From WHTX01 sp038255145 (lineage in GTDB: Bacteria; Actinomycetota; Acidimicrobiia; Acidimicrobiales; CAIXPF01), in contig JBBSLP010000005.1 in NCBI GenBank assembly GCA_038255145.1, forward strand, positions 62,001 to 126,000: DNA of 64,000 bases. Direction: 5' to 3'. The first letter of the stretch is position 1; every line of letters begins with the position of its first letter. The notes beneath the pieces are model-generated. The model was not told the origin of the DNA, made no database searches, and saw only the letters and a program-made list of their open reading frames with translations. The translations under genes were made by a program, and so were the position numbers. This document shows positions 16,177 to 25,064 of the stretch, in pieces.

Positions 16177-17127
16177 TCAGGGGACGTCGAGGACGTCGCC
16201 CTCGGGCCCCAGGTGGTGGGGTCGGGGCTGGTGGGGGGGCTGGACGGGGGTACCGCCCACAGGCACCTTGCGGGCCAGGAACTCCACGACGGAGCTGGCG
16301 AAGATGTCGTTGCGGTCCCCGGCCACCATGTGCCCGGCCCCGGTGACGTTCACGTACTCGCTGTGGGGGCACAGCTCGAGGAAGCTCTGGGCCCCCTCCT
16401 CGCTGAGGATGTCCGACAACCCGCCCCGCACCAGCAGGGCGGGCAGGGTCAGGTTGCGGGCGCAGGCCTCGAGGCGCACCTGGCGGGCCTTGATGTCGCG
16501 GTTGCCCGTGCGGAAGCGGGGGTCCCAGTGCCAGTGGTACTTGCCGTCGGTGCCCAGGCGCACGTTCTTGGCCAGGCCCTCGAGGTTCTTGGGCCGGCTG
16601 CGGTGGGGCTGGTAGCTGGCGATGGCGTCGGCCACCTGGTCGAGGGACTCGAAGCCCTCGGGTCGCTGGGTCATGAAGGCCTGGATCTTGCCCACGCCCT
16701 CGGGCTCGATCTTGGGGGCGATGTCCACCAGCACGAGGGCGGTGGCGTCGACGTGGTCCTCGCCCACGGCCACCAGGCTGACCCCGCCGCCCATGGATGC
16801 CCCCACCAGCACCGGGCGCCCCCCGCCCAGTGCGGCGACCACGGCTTCGAGGTCGGCCACCATGACGTCCTGGCCATAGATCCCGTCGGGGGCCCAGTCG
16901 GAGTCACCGTGGCCCCGGGCGTCGAAGGCGACGGCGTGGTAGCCCGCCTCACCCAGGGTCTCGCCGGCGCCCTTCCAGGCGTGACGGGTCTGGCCGCCAC
17001 CGTGCTGCAACAGCACCAGGGGCCCGTCGGGGTCGCCCCAGGAGTCTCCGGCGATGGTGACCCCACCGGACCCCGGCCAGCGGTGCATCGGTTCCGGGGT
17101 GCCGGGCAGCCGTGTCCCTGCGCTCAT
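16177..17127 (-). CDS. Alpha/beta hydrolase
   Basis: 316 aa. The oxyanion-hole region is 'LLQHGGGQTRHAWKG', the nucleophile elbow 'GASMGG' (Ser), the acid lies in the 'RGGLSDILSEE' region and the catalytic His in 'GAGHMVAGDRND'. It resembles haloalkane dehalogenase/peroxidase-type hydrolases, and the substrate is unknown. ATG 17127 follows a GGGAGGGA ribosome binding site; an upstream in-frame start at 17163 is less likely. Confidence 0.87.
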   Translation of the reverse strand: MSAGTRLPGTPEPMHRWPGSGGVTIAGDSWGDPDGPLVLLQHGGGQTRHAWKGAGETLGEAGYHAVAFDARGHGDSDWAPDGIYGQDVMVADLEAVVAALGGGRPVLVGASMGGGVSLVAVGEDHVDATALVLVDIAPKIEPEGVGKIQAFMTQRPEGFESLDQVADAIASYQPHRSRPKNLEGLAKNVRLGTDGKYHWHWDPRFRTGNRDIKARQVRLEACARNLTLPALLVRGGLSDILSEEGAQSFLELCPHSEYVNVTGAGHMVAGDRNDIFASSVVEFLARKVPVGGTPVQPPHQPRPHHLGPEGDVLDVP

Positions 17128-17199
17128 GTGCGTCCCTCCCTCTCCCCGACCGTCTAGCACCACCGGCCGGGCGGGCGCCCGTCCACTTCAGTTGGAGGT

Positions 17200-18234
17200 T
17201 CAGTTGCAGGCGGTGCCGTCGCCGTCGCCGTCGAGGCCGTACACGTCGACATCGCGCACCTGGGCGGTGCCGGCGAAGAAGGCGGGACCGTCGCCCGTGC
17301 CCGCGCAATCGACGTCGAGGGCCACGGGCACGCAACCGTCGTAGTGGGGGCTGCAGCCGGCCCTGGCGGTGATGACGACGCGGGTCGAGGCCAGTGGGCC
17401 CGACGACTTCGTCCCGGCTGCGGGGGCCACCGCCGTGGTCGCGGTGACCGCCGGGCCGGGGGCATCGGCGGGTGCGGTGGGAGCCACCGTGGGCACCGTC
17501 GTGGTCGGCGCGGCCTGGACCGCGGTGGGGCCGGTGGCCGCCGGTGCCGTGGTCGGCGGGAGCGGCGGTTGGGGGGGTGGTGCGGTCACCGGGGCCGACG
17601 CCGACGGTGCCGGGGCCCCGGAGCCGATGGTGCTGGCGCCCGCCGTGGTCGGGGGCGCCGTGGACACCCCGGTGCCGGTGGACGCCGCCGTGGCAGACGG
17701 CGCCGAGGCCGCTCCGGTGGCGGGCGTGGTCACCGGGGGTGCAGGTGAGACCGGGGGGGTCGAGGGGATGGGAGCCAGGCGGGCGCCTTCGTCCCCGCCG
17801 CCATCGGTGGCGGGCGCGACCGTGGCTTGCGGCGTGGCCAGCGCGGCCCCGTCGGGCTGCTCAGCCGTGGTCGCGGGTGCATCGGCCATCTGGGTGGCGC
17901 CCTGGTCGCTGGCGGCGACGAGCCCGACGACGAGGAAGGCACTGCCGAGCACGGCCAGGGCGCTCATCACCCAGGCCCACCGGGCCAGGCGCTCGGTCCG
18001 GCCCCGGTCGGTCCCGCCCTGATCGACGGCGGACGAACCGGACGAAGCGGTGGCCAGCACCAGGGGCCGGGCCGAGCGGGCGGTGTCCAACCACTCGTCC
18101 ACGTCGACACCGGAGGGCACCGCCCTCACGACCTGGTCCGTCCAGCCGTCGCCGTCCCAGTACCGGTGCGCGCCACGGTCGAGGGGATCGGGGTACCAGC
18201 CCGCCTCCACATCGAACCCGCCCATGGTGCCCAT
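17200..18234 (-). CDS. DUF2510 membrane protein with Pro/Thr/Ala-rich stalk and Excalibur-like C-terminus
   Basis: 344 aa. An N-terminal DUF2510 motif ('GWYPDP...RYWDGDGWTDQV') is cytosolic. One membrane segment follows (about 84-108), then roughly 150 residues of Pro/Thr/Ala/Val-rich low-complexity sequence, probably an extracellular stalk. The C-terminus contains paired Cys and ends 'YGLDGDGDGTACN', matching the Excalibur calcium-binding signature (DxDxDGxxC). The probable role is at the cell surface. An in-frame ATG three codons later ('MGGFDVEAG') is an alternative start. Confidence 0.8.
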   Translation of the reverse strand: MGTMGGFDVEAGWYPDPLDRGAHRYWDGDGWTDQVVRAVPSGVDVDEWLDTARSARPLVLATASSGSSAVDQGGTDRGRTERLARWAWVMSALAVLGSAFLVVGLVAASDQGATQMADAPATTAEQPDGAALATPQATVAPATDGGGDEGARLAPIPSTPPVSPAPPVTTPATGAASAPSATAASTGTGVSTAPPTTAGASTIGSGAPAPSASAPVTAPPPQPPLPPTTAPAATGPTAVQAAPTTTVPTVAPTAPADAPGPAVTATTAVAPAAGTKSSGPLASTRVVITARAGCSPHYDGCVPVALDVDCAGTGDGPAFFAGTAQVRDVDVYGLDGDGDGTACN

Positions 18235-18363
18235 CGTCGCCTACCTGCTCTGACTCTGATCCATATGGCCGATGGCCAGTCAACCCGACAGATGCTTAGG
18301 TGCACACTCTGTCATGGATACGTCACAGTTCAGACATCAGTGACCGAGACAGTCGGTGCAAGA

Positions 18364-18415
18364 TGTCGGGTCCACGTGTCGGGTCCACGTGTCGCGTCCA
18401 GGTGTCGCGTCCGGG
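18364..18415. repeat. Four tandem 13-bp repeats in an intergenic region
   Basis: Units at 18364, 18377, 18390 and 18403: the first two are identical (TGTCGGGTCCACG), the last two vary (TGTCGCGTCCAGG, TGTCGCGTCCGGG). They end 2 bp before the stop of the DsbA-like gene, in the 183-bp gap between two minus-strand genes. No function is evident. Confidence 0.75.
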
Positions 18416-18417
18416 AG

Positions 18418-19068
18418 TCAGGGCCGGGACGGGGAGCTGGGGTCGACGGCCCGGTCCCGCTTGAGCTCGTGGAACTGGGGGATGGCGACCAGGCCCACGT
18501 AGTGGTCCCACAGACGGCCCGCGGCCTCGCCCTGGGGCACGGCGGTGAGCACGGGGCCGAAGAAGCCGTGGTCATGGCCATCGAGGGCGAGGATGGGTGA
18601 GCCGGTGCCCGAGCCGGCCAGGGCGTGGGCCTCGTCCATGGAGGCGCGGATGGCGGCGTCGTGGCCGGTGTCGTCGCCCGCTGCGGCCAGGGCGGGGTCG
18701 AGACCGGCGGCCTCGAGCACCGCAGCCAGGTTGGGCCCGTCACCGTCAGCACCACCGTCACCACCGCCGTCGGCACCGAAGGTGCGGAACCCGAGCTCGG
18801 TGTAGAAGGCGGCGATGGCCCCGTCGGCCTGTTCACCCTGTTCGGCCAGGGACACGATCACCCGCAGGGCCCGGTGGCTGGCCTCGGCGGGCCCCCGGTA
18901 CTGGGCGGGGATGTCCTCGCCCCCCTTCACCAGCAGGCTGTAGGGACGCCAGTGGATGTGCAGGTCGCGTTGGTCCGCAGCGGCGACCAGCCAACGCGAG
19001 GTGACCCACGTCCACGGGCAGACGGGATCGAAGAAGAACCGGACGTCACGGGTGCTCGGCTCGGCCAT
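18418..19068 (-). CDS. DsbA-family oxidoreductase, mycothiol-dependent Rv2466c-like
   Basis: 216 aa thioredoxin-fold protein. The active site is in 'FFFDPVCPWTWVTSRW', i.e. CPWT with one Cys, as in the mycothiol-dependent reductase Rv2466c (about 207 aa). A helical insertion and the cis-Pro loop 'GSGTGSPIL' follow. An acidic Gly/Asp stretch ('DGGGDGGADGDG') interrupts the helical domain. It is cytosolic, and a redox or detoxification role is expected. ATG 19068 has a GAGGAG ribosome binding site, so the longer in-frame extension is rejected. Confidence 0.85.
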   Translation of the reverse strand: MAEPSTRDVRFFFDPVCPWTWVTSRWLVAAADQRDLHIHWRPYSLLVKGGEDIPAQYRGPAEASHRALRVIVSLAEQGEQADGAIAAFYTELGFRTFGADGGGDGGADGDGPNLAAVLEAAGLDPALAAAGDDTGHDAAIRASMDEAHALAGSGTGSPILALDGHDHGFFGPVLTAVPQGEAAGRLWDHYVGLVAIPQFHELKRDRAVDPSSPSRP

Positions 19069-19144
19069 GGTGCGCTCCTCGGACGGAGCGGGCCGGCGAT
19101 CGGCCCCGGCTCCATGCTGGCGCGGCCCCGGAGGCCAACTGCGG

Positions 19145-19460
19145 TCAGCCCGCGCCGGGGGAGGTGGGGTCCTCGACGGCTGCGGTGCACGAGGGCAGCT
19201 GGTCACCGGCCGCCCGCAGCAGCAGGTCGTGCAGCGTGGCCCGCTCGTCGTCGCTCAGGGCCCGCAGCAGGTCGTCCTCGACACAGGCCAGGCGCAGCTC
19301 CGAGGCGCACAGCTCGTCGCGGCCCCGGTCGGAGAGCTCGACGATGTGGCGGCGACGGTCGGCGGGGTCGGAGACCGTCGGGGGCGCCGACCGATTCCGC
19401 CGCCCGGCGCCCGACGCGGGCCAGGTGGTCGAGCAGGGCCAGCGAGTGGTGCCGGGCCTG
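19145..19460 (-). pseudogene. Remnant of a MarR-family regulator
   Basis: The C-terminal part reads like a MarR wing and dimerisation helix ('DPADRRRHIVELSDRGRDEL', then 'ALSDDERATLHDLLLRAA'). In a different frame just upstream lies an N-terminal-like 'HHSLALLDHLARVGRRAAE'. The roughly 30 residues of recognition helix between these blocks are missing, and the frame changes at about 19375-19395. There is no intact ORF. It faces a decayed azoreductase gene, the usual divergent partner of such regulators. Confidence 0.6.
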
Positions 19461-20039
19461 GTTCGACGAGCCGGGGGTGTCACGCCCCGAGGGCACCGTG
19501 ACCTACCGCGACCTGGCCGCCGACCCCGTGGCCCACCTCGACGAGGACGGCTACACCACCCCCGTCATCGATCCGGCCCGGTGCACCCCGGCCCAGGCCG
19601 AGGCCCGGGCTCTGGGCGAGGTCCTGGCCGGGGAGCTGGTGGCCGCGGACGCCGTGGTCATCGGGGTGCCGCTGTACAACTTCAGCGTGCCCAGCACGCT
19701 CAAGGCGTGGACCGACCGCAGCGTCGTACCCGGGCTGACCCTGGGCGAGGACTACAGCGGTGCGCTGGGCGGACGCACGGTGGCGGTGATCTCGGCTCGG
19801 GGCGGCGGCTACGGGCCGGGCACGCCCCGGCACGGATGGGACCACCGCGAGCCCTGGTTGCGCCACCTCTTCGCCCACCTCGGTGTCACCGACATGGTGT
19901 TCATCGACGCCGAGCTGACCCTGGCCCGTGAGTCCCCGGCCATGGCCGCCTCCACCTGGGCGGGGCCGAGGACGAGTCCCTGGCCGACGCCCACGCCGCC
20001 ATCGAAGGCCTGTTCCTGCCCGTGCCCGTGGCCGGATGA
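19440..20039 (+). pseudogene. Remnant of an FMN-dependent NADH-azoreductase-like gene
   Basis: Flavodoxin-like AzoR family. 'GTVTYRDLAADPVAHLDE', 'VIGVPLYNFSVPSTLKAWTD' and 'HLFAHLGVTDMVFIDAEL' are clear family blocks. The N-terminal strand with the FMN-phosphate loop ('HIDSSPR' in relatives) is absent, because homology begins at about 19440. Near 19948 the frame shifts, and the natural C-terminus ('GAEDESLADAHAAIEGLF') continues in another frame to a TGA at 20037-20039. Two independent lesions argue for a real pseudogene rather than a sequencing error. Confidence 0.7.
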
Positions 20040-20124
20040 CATGACAGTCGTGTTGCAGGCCTGGCGCCGGGGCCGGCAGCTGCCGATGGGTCGGCGAGGC
20101 GGGAGCTACCTCCGATAGGGGGTC

Positions 20125-20790
20125 ATGGCGGGACAGGGGTGGGACATGAGCGCGACGACCACGACGCCGGCAGGTTGGTACGACGATCCTTCGGGGCAGG
20201 CGGCGCGGCGCTGGTGGGACGGCTCGGGGTGGACGGAGCACACCGACGGCCCGCCCCCGCTGGCCAGCCCGGCGACGGCGTCGGCGTTCGCGCCCGCGTT
20301 CGCTCCCGTCGGCTCCACGGCGGCGACGGCAGCCCGGGCCGGCGCCGGGAGGTCGCCGGTGGGCTCGTGGCTGGCCATCGGCGGGGCGGTGGCCGCGGCC
20401 GCCGGTTGCTTCCTGCCGTGGATGTCGGTGGCCGCACCCTTCGTGGGCAAGATCTCCGTCAACGGGCTCGAGGGAGGCAGCGACGGCTGGCTCATCCTGC
20501 CGGCGGTGCTGGTGGCGGGCATCGTCGCCGTCGTCGGCCTGCGCACCCGACTGGCGTGGGGTTGGGCGGCCGCCGCCTGCCTGGCCGCCCTGGTGGCCTC
20601 GGCCGTGGGCGTCTACGACCTGTTCAACGTCCTCGACGCCGTGGACGGCGGCAACGCCGAGGACATGTTCGCCGCGAGCATGGGACCGGGTGTCGTGCTG
20701 GCTGCCGTCGGTTCGGTGGCGGCGACGGTCGGTACCGCCATCATGGTGTTGGCCGCCCGCACCGATACCTCGAGGCCGGCTGTGGTCTGA
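20125..20790 (+). CDS. DUF2510 protein with four membrane segments
   Basis: 221 aa. It has an N-terminal DUF2510 motif ('AGWYDDPSG...RRWWDGSGWTEH'), an Ala/Pro-rich linker and four predicted membrane helices (about 78-100, 122-137, 143-163, 187-208). Function is unknown; DUF2510 is thought to be a small cytosolic module of actinobacterial membrane proteins. ATG 20125 follows TAGGGGG; ATG 20146 ('MSATTTTPAG') is an alternative. Confidence 0.78.
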   Translation: MAGQGWDMSATTTTPAGWYDDPSGQAARRWWDGSGWTEHTDGPPPLASPATASAFAPAFAPVGSTAATAARAGAGRSPVGSWLAIGGAVAAAAGCFLPWMSVAAPFVGKISVNGLEGGSDGWLILPAVLVAGIVAVVGLRTRLAWGWAAAACLAALVASAVGVYDLFNVLDAVDGGNAEDMFAASMGPGVVLAAVGSVAATVGTAIMVLAARTDTSRPAVV

Positions 20791-20869
20791 TCGCCCCGGC
20801 GACCCTCGCGGCCGCGGGCACCAGGGATGGGTTCGACGGGATGGGGTTCGAGGGGATGGGATCGGTGGG

Positions 20870-21247
20870 ATGAGCGACGCAGGAGCCACGCCCGCGGGGT
20901 GGTACCCGGACCCCGCCGGTGGGGGCGGTCAGCGCTGGTGGGACGGCTCGGCGTGGGCCCAGCAGGCGGTGGGCCCGATGGGCTACCGCATGCCGCCTCC
21001 GCCCCCCACGGCCACCAACGGCTGGGCGGCGGCCTCCCTGGTGCTGGGGGTGCTGTGGTTGTGCGGGCTCGGCTCCATCGCCGCGGTGATCTGCGGGCTG
21101 CTGGGCCTCGACGCCATCAAGCGTGGCGGAGACCGCCAGGCCGGAAAGGGCCTGGCCATCGCCGGCATCGTCGTCGGTTGCGTCGGTCTGCTGCCGTGGG
21201 CCCTGTACGTGCTCCTCCTGCTGTCGGGGGACACCTTCAACCCCTGA
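20870..21247 (+). CDS. DUF2510/DUF4190 small membrane protein
   Basis: 125 aa. A DUF2510 motif ('AGWYPDPAGG...RWWDGSAWAQQ') is followed by a DUF4190 pair of membrane helices ('AAASLVLGVLWLCGLGSIAA', then 'GLAIAGIVVGCVGLLPWALY'). The conserved 'LGLDAIKRGG...GKGLAIAGI' between them is typical of DUF4190. It lies 80 bp after another DUF2510 gene. The short G-rich leader carries repeated GGGATGGG-like blocks. Confidence 0.82.
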   Translation: MSDAGATPAGWYPDPAGGGGQRWWDGSAWAQQAVGPMGYRMPPPPPTATNGWAAASLVLGVLWLCGLGSIAAVICGLLGLDAIKRGGDRQAGKGLAIAGIVVGCVGLLPWALYVLLLLSGDTFNP

Positions 21248-21351
21248 GCGGAGGTCGACGGCCGACCCCGACGGGCTGCGTGGCGATGAGTTCCGGCTCC
21301 CGGGAGCGTTACCACTGGTGCTGCATGGCCACGACCACGAGGAGGGCTCCC

Positions 21352-22050
21352 ATGGCCACCTACGTCCTGATACCCGGAGCCGGATCGGGGCCCTGGTACT
21401 GGCATCGGGTGGTGCCGTTGCTCGAGGCACTCGGCCACGAGGTGGTGGCCGTCGACCTGCCCGTGGACGACGACTCGGCTGGTCTGGCCGAGTACACCGA
21501 CATCGTCCTCGCCGCCATCGGCGACCGTGACCACGTCGTGCTCGTGGCCCAGTCGATGGGCGGGCTCACCGCCCCTCTGGTCGCCGCCCGCCGACCCGTG
21601 GGCCTGTTGGTGCTGGTGGCGGCCATGGTGCCCAAGCCTGGGGAGACCGGGGGCGAGTGGTGGGACTCCACCGGTCAGGCCGAGGCGCAACGGGCCCGGG
21701 CCGTGGCCGACGGCCGCGACCCCGACGACGGCGACCCGTTCACCACCTTCGCCCACGACCTGCCGCCCGACGTGGTGGCCGAACTGCCCGCCCACGTGCG
21801 GGAGCAGTCGGGCACGCCCTTCACCACGCCGTGGCCCCTCCCCGCCTGGCCCGACGTGCCCACCAGGTTCCTGCTGTGCCGCGACGACCGGCTGTTCCCG
21901 GCCGACTTCCAGCGCCGCGTCGTCCAGGACCGCCTCGGCTTCATCCCCGACGAGTTGCCGGGTGGTCACCTGCCCGCGTTGGGACACCCCGACGAGCTCG
22001 TGGCCAGGTTGGAGGCGTACCGCCAGGAGCTGGCCGCAGCGGACGGCTGA
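21352..22050 (+). CDS. Alpha/beta hydrolase (hydroxynitrile lyase/methylesterase-like)
   Basis: 232 aa. 'LIPGAGSGPWYWHRVVPLL' at the N-terminus and the nucleophile elbow 'AQSMGG' (Ser) define the small EstC/hydroxynitrile-lyase-like branch. The acid lies near 'LLCRDDRLFP' and the catalytic His in 'LPGGHLPALGHP'. The substrate is unknown. ATG 21352 has GAGGAGGG upstream. Confidence 0.87.
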   Translation: MATYVLIPGAGSGPWYWHRVVPLLEALGHEVVAVDLPVDDDSAGLAEYTDIVLAAIGDRDHVVLVAQSMGGLTAPLVAARRPVGLLVLVAAMVPKPGETGGEWWDSTGQAEAQRARAVADGRDPDDGDPFTTFAHDLPPDVVAELPAHVREQSGTPFTTPWPLPAWPDVPTRFLLCRDDRLFPADFQRRVVQDRLGFIPDELPGGHLPALGHPDELVARLEAYRQELAAADG

Positions 22051-22054
22051 GCGC

Positions 22055-22216
22055 TCAGGTGCCGACGGCGGCGGTCAACGGCGCGAGCAGCTGGTCGAGG
22101 GCGTAGGGGATGGCGAGCACGGACGGTGTGCGCAGGGCCGACCACACCGTCGGTTCGACCGGGAGCACGTCACCCCGTTGCACCACGGCCAGCCCGGAGA
22201 AGACGGGGGCCGACAT
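22055..22216 (-). pseudogene. 3' fragment of an iron-siderophore (FecB-type) binding protein gene
   Basis: 53 codons from ATG 22216 to TGA 22055. The stretch 'PVFSGLAVVQRGDVLPVEP' followed by 'SVLAIPYALDQLLAPL' matches the last helix-strand-helix of ABC-type siderophore-binding proteins ('pavrxGrv...SPLSLPYALDRL'). The other roughly 250 residues, the signal peptide and the lipobox are absent, and the divergent SNF2 gene begins at 22311. An intact GGAG sits 7 nt upstream of ATG 22216, so the fragment could still be translated. The family call is based on a short match. Confidence 0.5.
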
Positions 22217-22310
22217 GCCGATCTCCTTTCCCCAGGGCTCCTTCACGAAAACGGTGATCCCTGCAGCCGAGCCCGCGTTCGGTCGGAGGGGTGAGCGATA
22301 CTGAGGTTCC

Positions 22311-25064
22311 ATGACCGTGATGTCGGCGCCGCCGGGGATCGACGTCGAACGGCTGGCCGCGGTGTCCCGACTCCTGGTGGACTCGGGCCGGGTCGTGCCG
22401 GGCATGGACGTGGATGCCGCGGGCCGGGCCCGGTCGCGGTGGTGGCCCCTGCCTGCCGTCGGTGACCGAGACGTGCTCGCCTCCCTCGTGCCCGACGACA
22501 CGTTCGAGGGTCACGCCGGGGCCGCTGCGGCCCTGGCCGATGCCGTCGATGGCGAGGTGCGACGGCGGCTGGCCGACGCATCGGTCGAGCTGCTCGCCCG
22601 ACGCAGCGGACGGGTCGGGCGACAGACCGTCCCCCAGGCGTGGCTGGTCTCGCTCATCGCGCCCGACCCCTACCTGGCTGCCTCCCTCCCCCCGTCCCGG
22701 GTGGCTGCCTTCGCCGCCGCCCTCGACCGTTGGCTGGCCTCGGGCGCGGCGTCGCTCGGTCGGGCACGCCTCTGCCTGCGCGTCCACGAGCCCGTCATCG
22801 ACGTGGGCGCCGAGGTCGGAGCCGCGGTGGACGTCACGGGGATCGAGGCGGACGAGCGCTGGGCGGTCGAGATCCTCGTCCAGGACGCGGACGAGCCCAG
22901 CCTGCTGCTGCCCGTGGCCGACCTGTGGGCCGGTGCCGTCCCCTTCGCCACCGGGGCCATCGAGGACGTGCTCACCGGTCTCGGCCGGCTCACCCGCGTC
23001 GCCCCCGAGCTGGCCAGCCTCCTCGACGAGGCCGCTCCCACCGAGGTCCTGTTGGACACGGCCACCCTGCTGGACCTGGTCCGCGATCGCACCGAGGCCC
23101 TGGCCGACATCGGCGTGGCCCTGCTGCTGCCGTCGTGGTGGGCTCGGCGGGGGCGGCTCGGTCTGCGGGCCCGCACCAGCTCCACCAGCGTCAGCACGCC
23201 GGGCGTGGTCACCGAGGCCGGTTTCGGCCTCGACGAGCTCGTGGCCTTCACCTGGGAGGCGGCCCTGGGCGGCGAGCCGCTGACCGATGCCGAGTTGTCC
23301 GAGCTCGAGCGGGCCGCCGCGGCCAAGCAACAACTGGTCCGCATCCGGGGGGAGTGGGCCGAGGTCGACCCCACCGAGGTGGCCGCCATCCTCAGCCGGG
23401 CGGGCCAGCGGGGCCGGGCCACCGCGGCCCAGTTGTTGCGGGCCGGGCTGGGTCTCGACACCCTCGACGCACCACCCGGTGCCCGGGTCGACGTGGTGGC
23501 CACGGGCTGGCTGGGCGACCTCCTCGGCGACGCCGTGCACGCCACCGTCACCCCGGTGGGGCCGGTGCCCGGCTTCGTGGGCGAACTGCGCCCGTACCAG
23601 CAGCGCGGCGTGGGCTGGCTGTCCTTCCTCGGTCGGCTCGGACTGGGTGCCTGCCTGGCCGACGACATGGGTCTGGGCAAGACGGCACAGCTCATCGCCA
23701 CCGTGCTCAACGACGCCGTGCCGGGCCCCACCCTGGTCGTGAGCCCCGTCTCCGTGCTGGGCAACTGGGCCCGCGAGCTCGAACGGTTCGCCCCCAGCCT
23801 GTCGGTCATGGTCCACCACGGCGCCGGACGGCTGCGGGGCGACGGCGGTGACGGTGAGACCGACAGAGGCGATGGCGGCGACGGTGAGACCGACCGAGGC
23901 GGTGGCGGCGGCTTCGTCGCCGTGGCCGGGGCCCACGATGTCGTGCTCACCACCTACTCCCTGGTGGCCCGGGACGTCGAGCACCTCGCGGCTGTTCCCT
24001 GGGCCCGGGTCGTCCTCGACGAGGCCCAGCAGGTGAAGAACCCGGGCACGGCCCAGGCCAAGGCGGTAGCCCAGCTCCGGGCGCCCCGGCGGGTGGCCCT
24101 GACGGGCACGCCGGTGGAGAACCGCCTGGCCGAGCTGTGGTCCCTCATGCAGGTCCTGAACCCCGGCCTGCTGGGCACGATGTCCTCGTTCAGGACCCGC
24201 TTCGCCCGTCCCATCGAGCAGGACCACGACGACGCCGCCACCGCCACCCTCAAGCGCATCACCGGCCCGTTCGTGCTGCGCCGGCTGAAGAGCGACCGGT
24301 CCATCATCGACGACCTCCCCGACAAGGTCGAACAGACCGAGCACTGCCCCCTCACCCGCGAGCAGGCCACCCTCTACCAGGCCGTCGTCGACGAACTGCT
24401 GGCGGCCGCGGAGGCCACCGACGGCATCGCCCGCCAGGGTTCGATCCTGGCCGGCATCACCAGGTTGAAGCAGGTGTGCAACCACCCCGCCCACCTGCTG
24501 GGCGACGGGTCGGTCCTGGCCAACCGCTCGGGCAAGCTGAACCGGGTCGAGGAACTGCTCGACGAGATCGTCGACGCCGGCGACAAGGCCCTGCTCTTCA
24601 CCCAGTACGCCGAATGGGGTGAGCGCCTGGTACCCCACCTGACCCGGCGTTACGGGGCCCCGCCGCTGTGGCTGCACGGTGGCGTCCGCCGGGCCCGCCG
24701 CGACGAGATGGTGGCCGCGTTCGGCGAGCCGGGCGGGCCCCAGCTGTTCCTGCTGTCCCTCAAGGCGGGAGGCACCGGACTGAACCTGACCGCCGCCTCC
24801 CACGTCATCCACCTCGACCGGTGGTGGAACCCGGCGGTGGAGGACCAGGCCACCGACCGCGCCTACCGCATCGGGCAACGGCGCACGGTGCTGGTGCACA
24901 AGCTGGTCTCGACGGGGACGATCGAGGAGCGGATCGACGAGGTGATCACCAGCAAGCGTGCCCTGGCCCAGCGGGTCGTGGGCACGGGGGAGCGCTGGGT
25001 CACCCAGCTGTCCACCGACGAGCTGCGGGCCGTCGTCTCCCTACGCCGGACGGAGACGGCATGA
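22311..25064 (+). CDS. SNF2-family DEAD/DEAH-type helicase-like ATPase
   Basis: 917 aa. An N-terminal helicase-associated region of about 420 aa is followed by the SNF2 ATPase core. Motif I is 'ADDMGLGKTAQ', Ia 'VVSPVSVLGNW', II 'DEAQ' in 'VVLDEAQQVKN' and III 'ALTGTPVENR'. In the helicase C-domain, 'GTGLNLTAASHVIHLDRWW' and 'QATDRAYRIGQ' are motifs V and VI. It is a double-stranded DNA translocase of the RapA/HepA-like actinobacterial type. A tandem 10-aa insertion lies between motifs Ia and II. The downstream SWIM zinc-finger gene overlaps by 4 nt, so the two probably act together. Confidence 0.92.
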   Translation: MTVMSAPPGIDVERLAAVSRLLVDSGRVVPGMDVDAAGRARSRWWPLPAVGDRDVLASLVPDDTFEGHAGAAAALADAVDGEVRRRLADASVELLARRSGRVGRQTVPQAWLVSLIAPDPYLAASLPPSRVAAFAAALDRWLASGAASLGRARLCLRVHEPVIDVGAEVGAAVDVTGIEADERWAVEILVQDADEPSLLLPVADLWAGAVPFATGAIEDVLTGLGRLTRVAPELASLLDEAAPTEVLLDTATLLDLVRDRTEALADIGVALLLPSWWARRGRLGLRARTSSTSVSTPGVVTEAGFGLDELVAFTWEAALGGEPLTDAELSELERAAAAKQQLVRIRGEWAEVDPTEVAAILSRAGQRGRATAAQLLRAGLGLDTLDAPPGARVDVVATGWLGDLLGDAVHATVTPVGPVPGFVGELRPYQQRGVGWLSFLGRLGLGACLADDMGLGKTAQLIATVLNDAVPGPTLVVSPVSVLGNWARELERFAPSLSVMVHHGAGRLRGDGGDGETDRGDGGDGETDRGGGGGFVAVAGAHDVVLTTYSLVARDVEHLAAVPWARVVLDEAQQVKNPGTAQAKAVAQLRAPRRVALTGTPVENRLAELWSLMQVLNPGLLGTMSSFRTRFARPIEQDHDDAATATLKRITGPFVLRRLKSDRSIIDDLPDKVEQTEHCPLTREQATLYQAVVDELLAAAEATDGIARQGSILAGITRLKQVCNHPAHLLGDGSVLANRSGKLNRVEELLDEIVDAGDKALLFTQYAEWGERLVPHLTRRYGAPPLWLHGGVRRARRDEMVAAFGEPGGPQLFLLSLKAGGTGLNLTAASHVIHLDRWWNPAVEDQATDRAYRIGQRRTVLVHKLVSTGTIEERIDEVITSKRALAQRVVGTGERWVTQLSTDELRAVVSLRRTETA
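23838..23897 (+). repeat. Two in-frame 30-bp tandem repeats inside the SNF2 gene
   Basis: Units 23838-23867 and 23868-23897 match at 27 of 30 positions and encode 'GDGGDGETDR' twice, followed by GGGGG. The insertion is in the linker between motifs Ia and II of the ATPase lobe, a surface loop, so it should be tolerated. Confidence 0.85.

Noticed and set aside
22216..24899. Very long minus-strand frame antisense to the SNF2 gene
   Set aside because: It mirrors the SNF2 codons (Gly/His/Gln-rich composition typical of high-GC antisense frames) and contains no recognisable domain.
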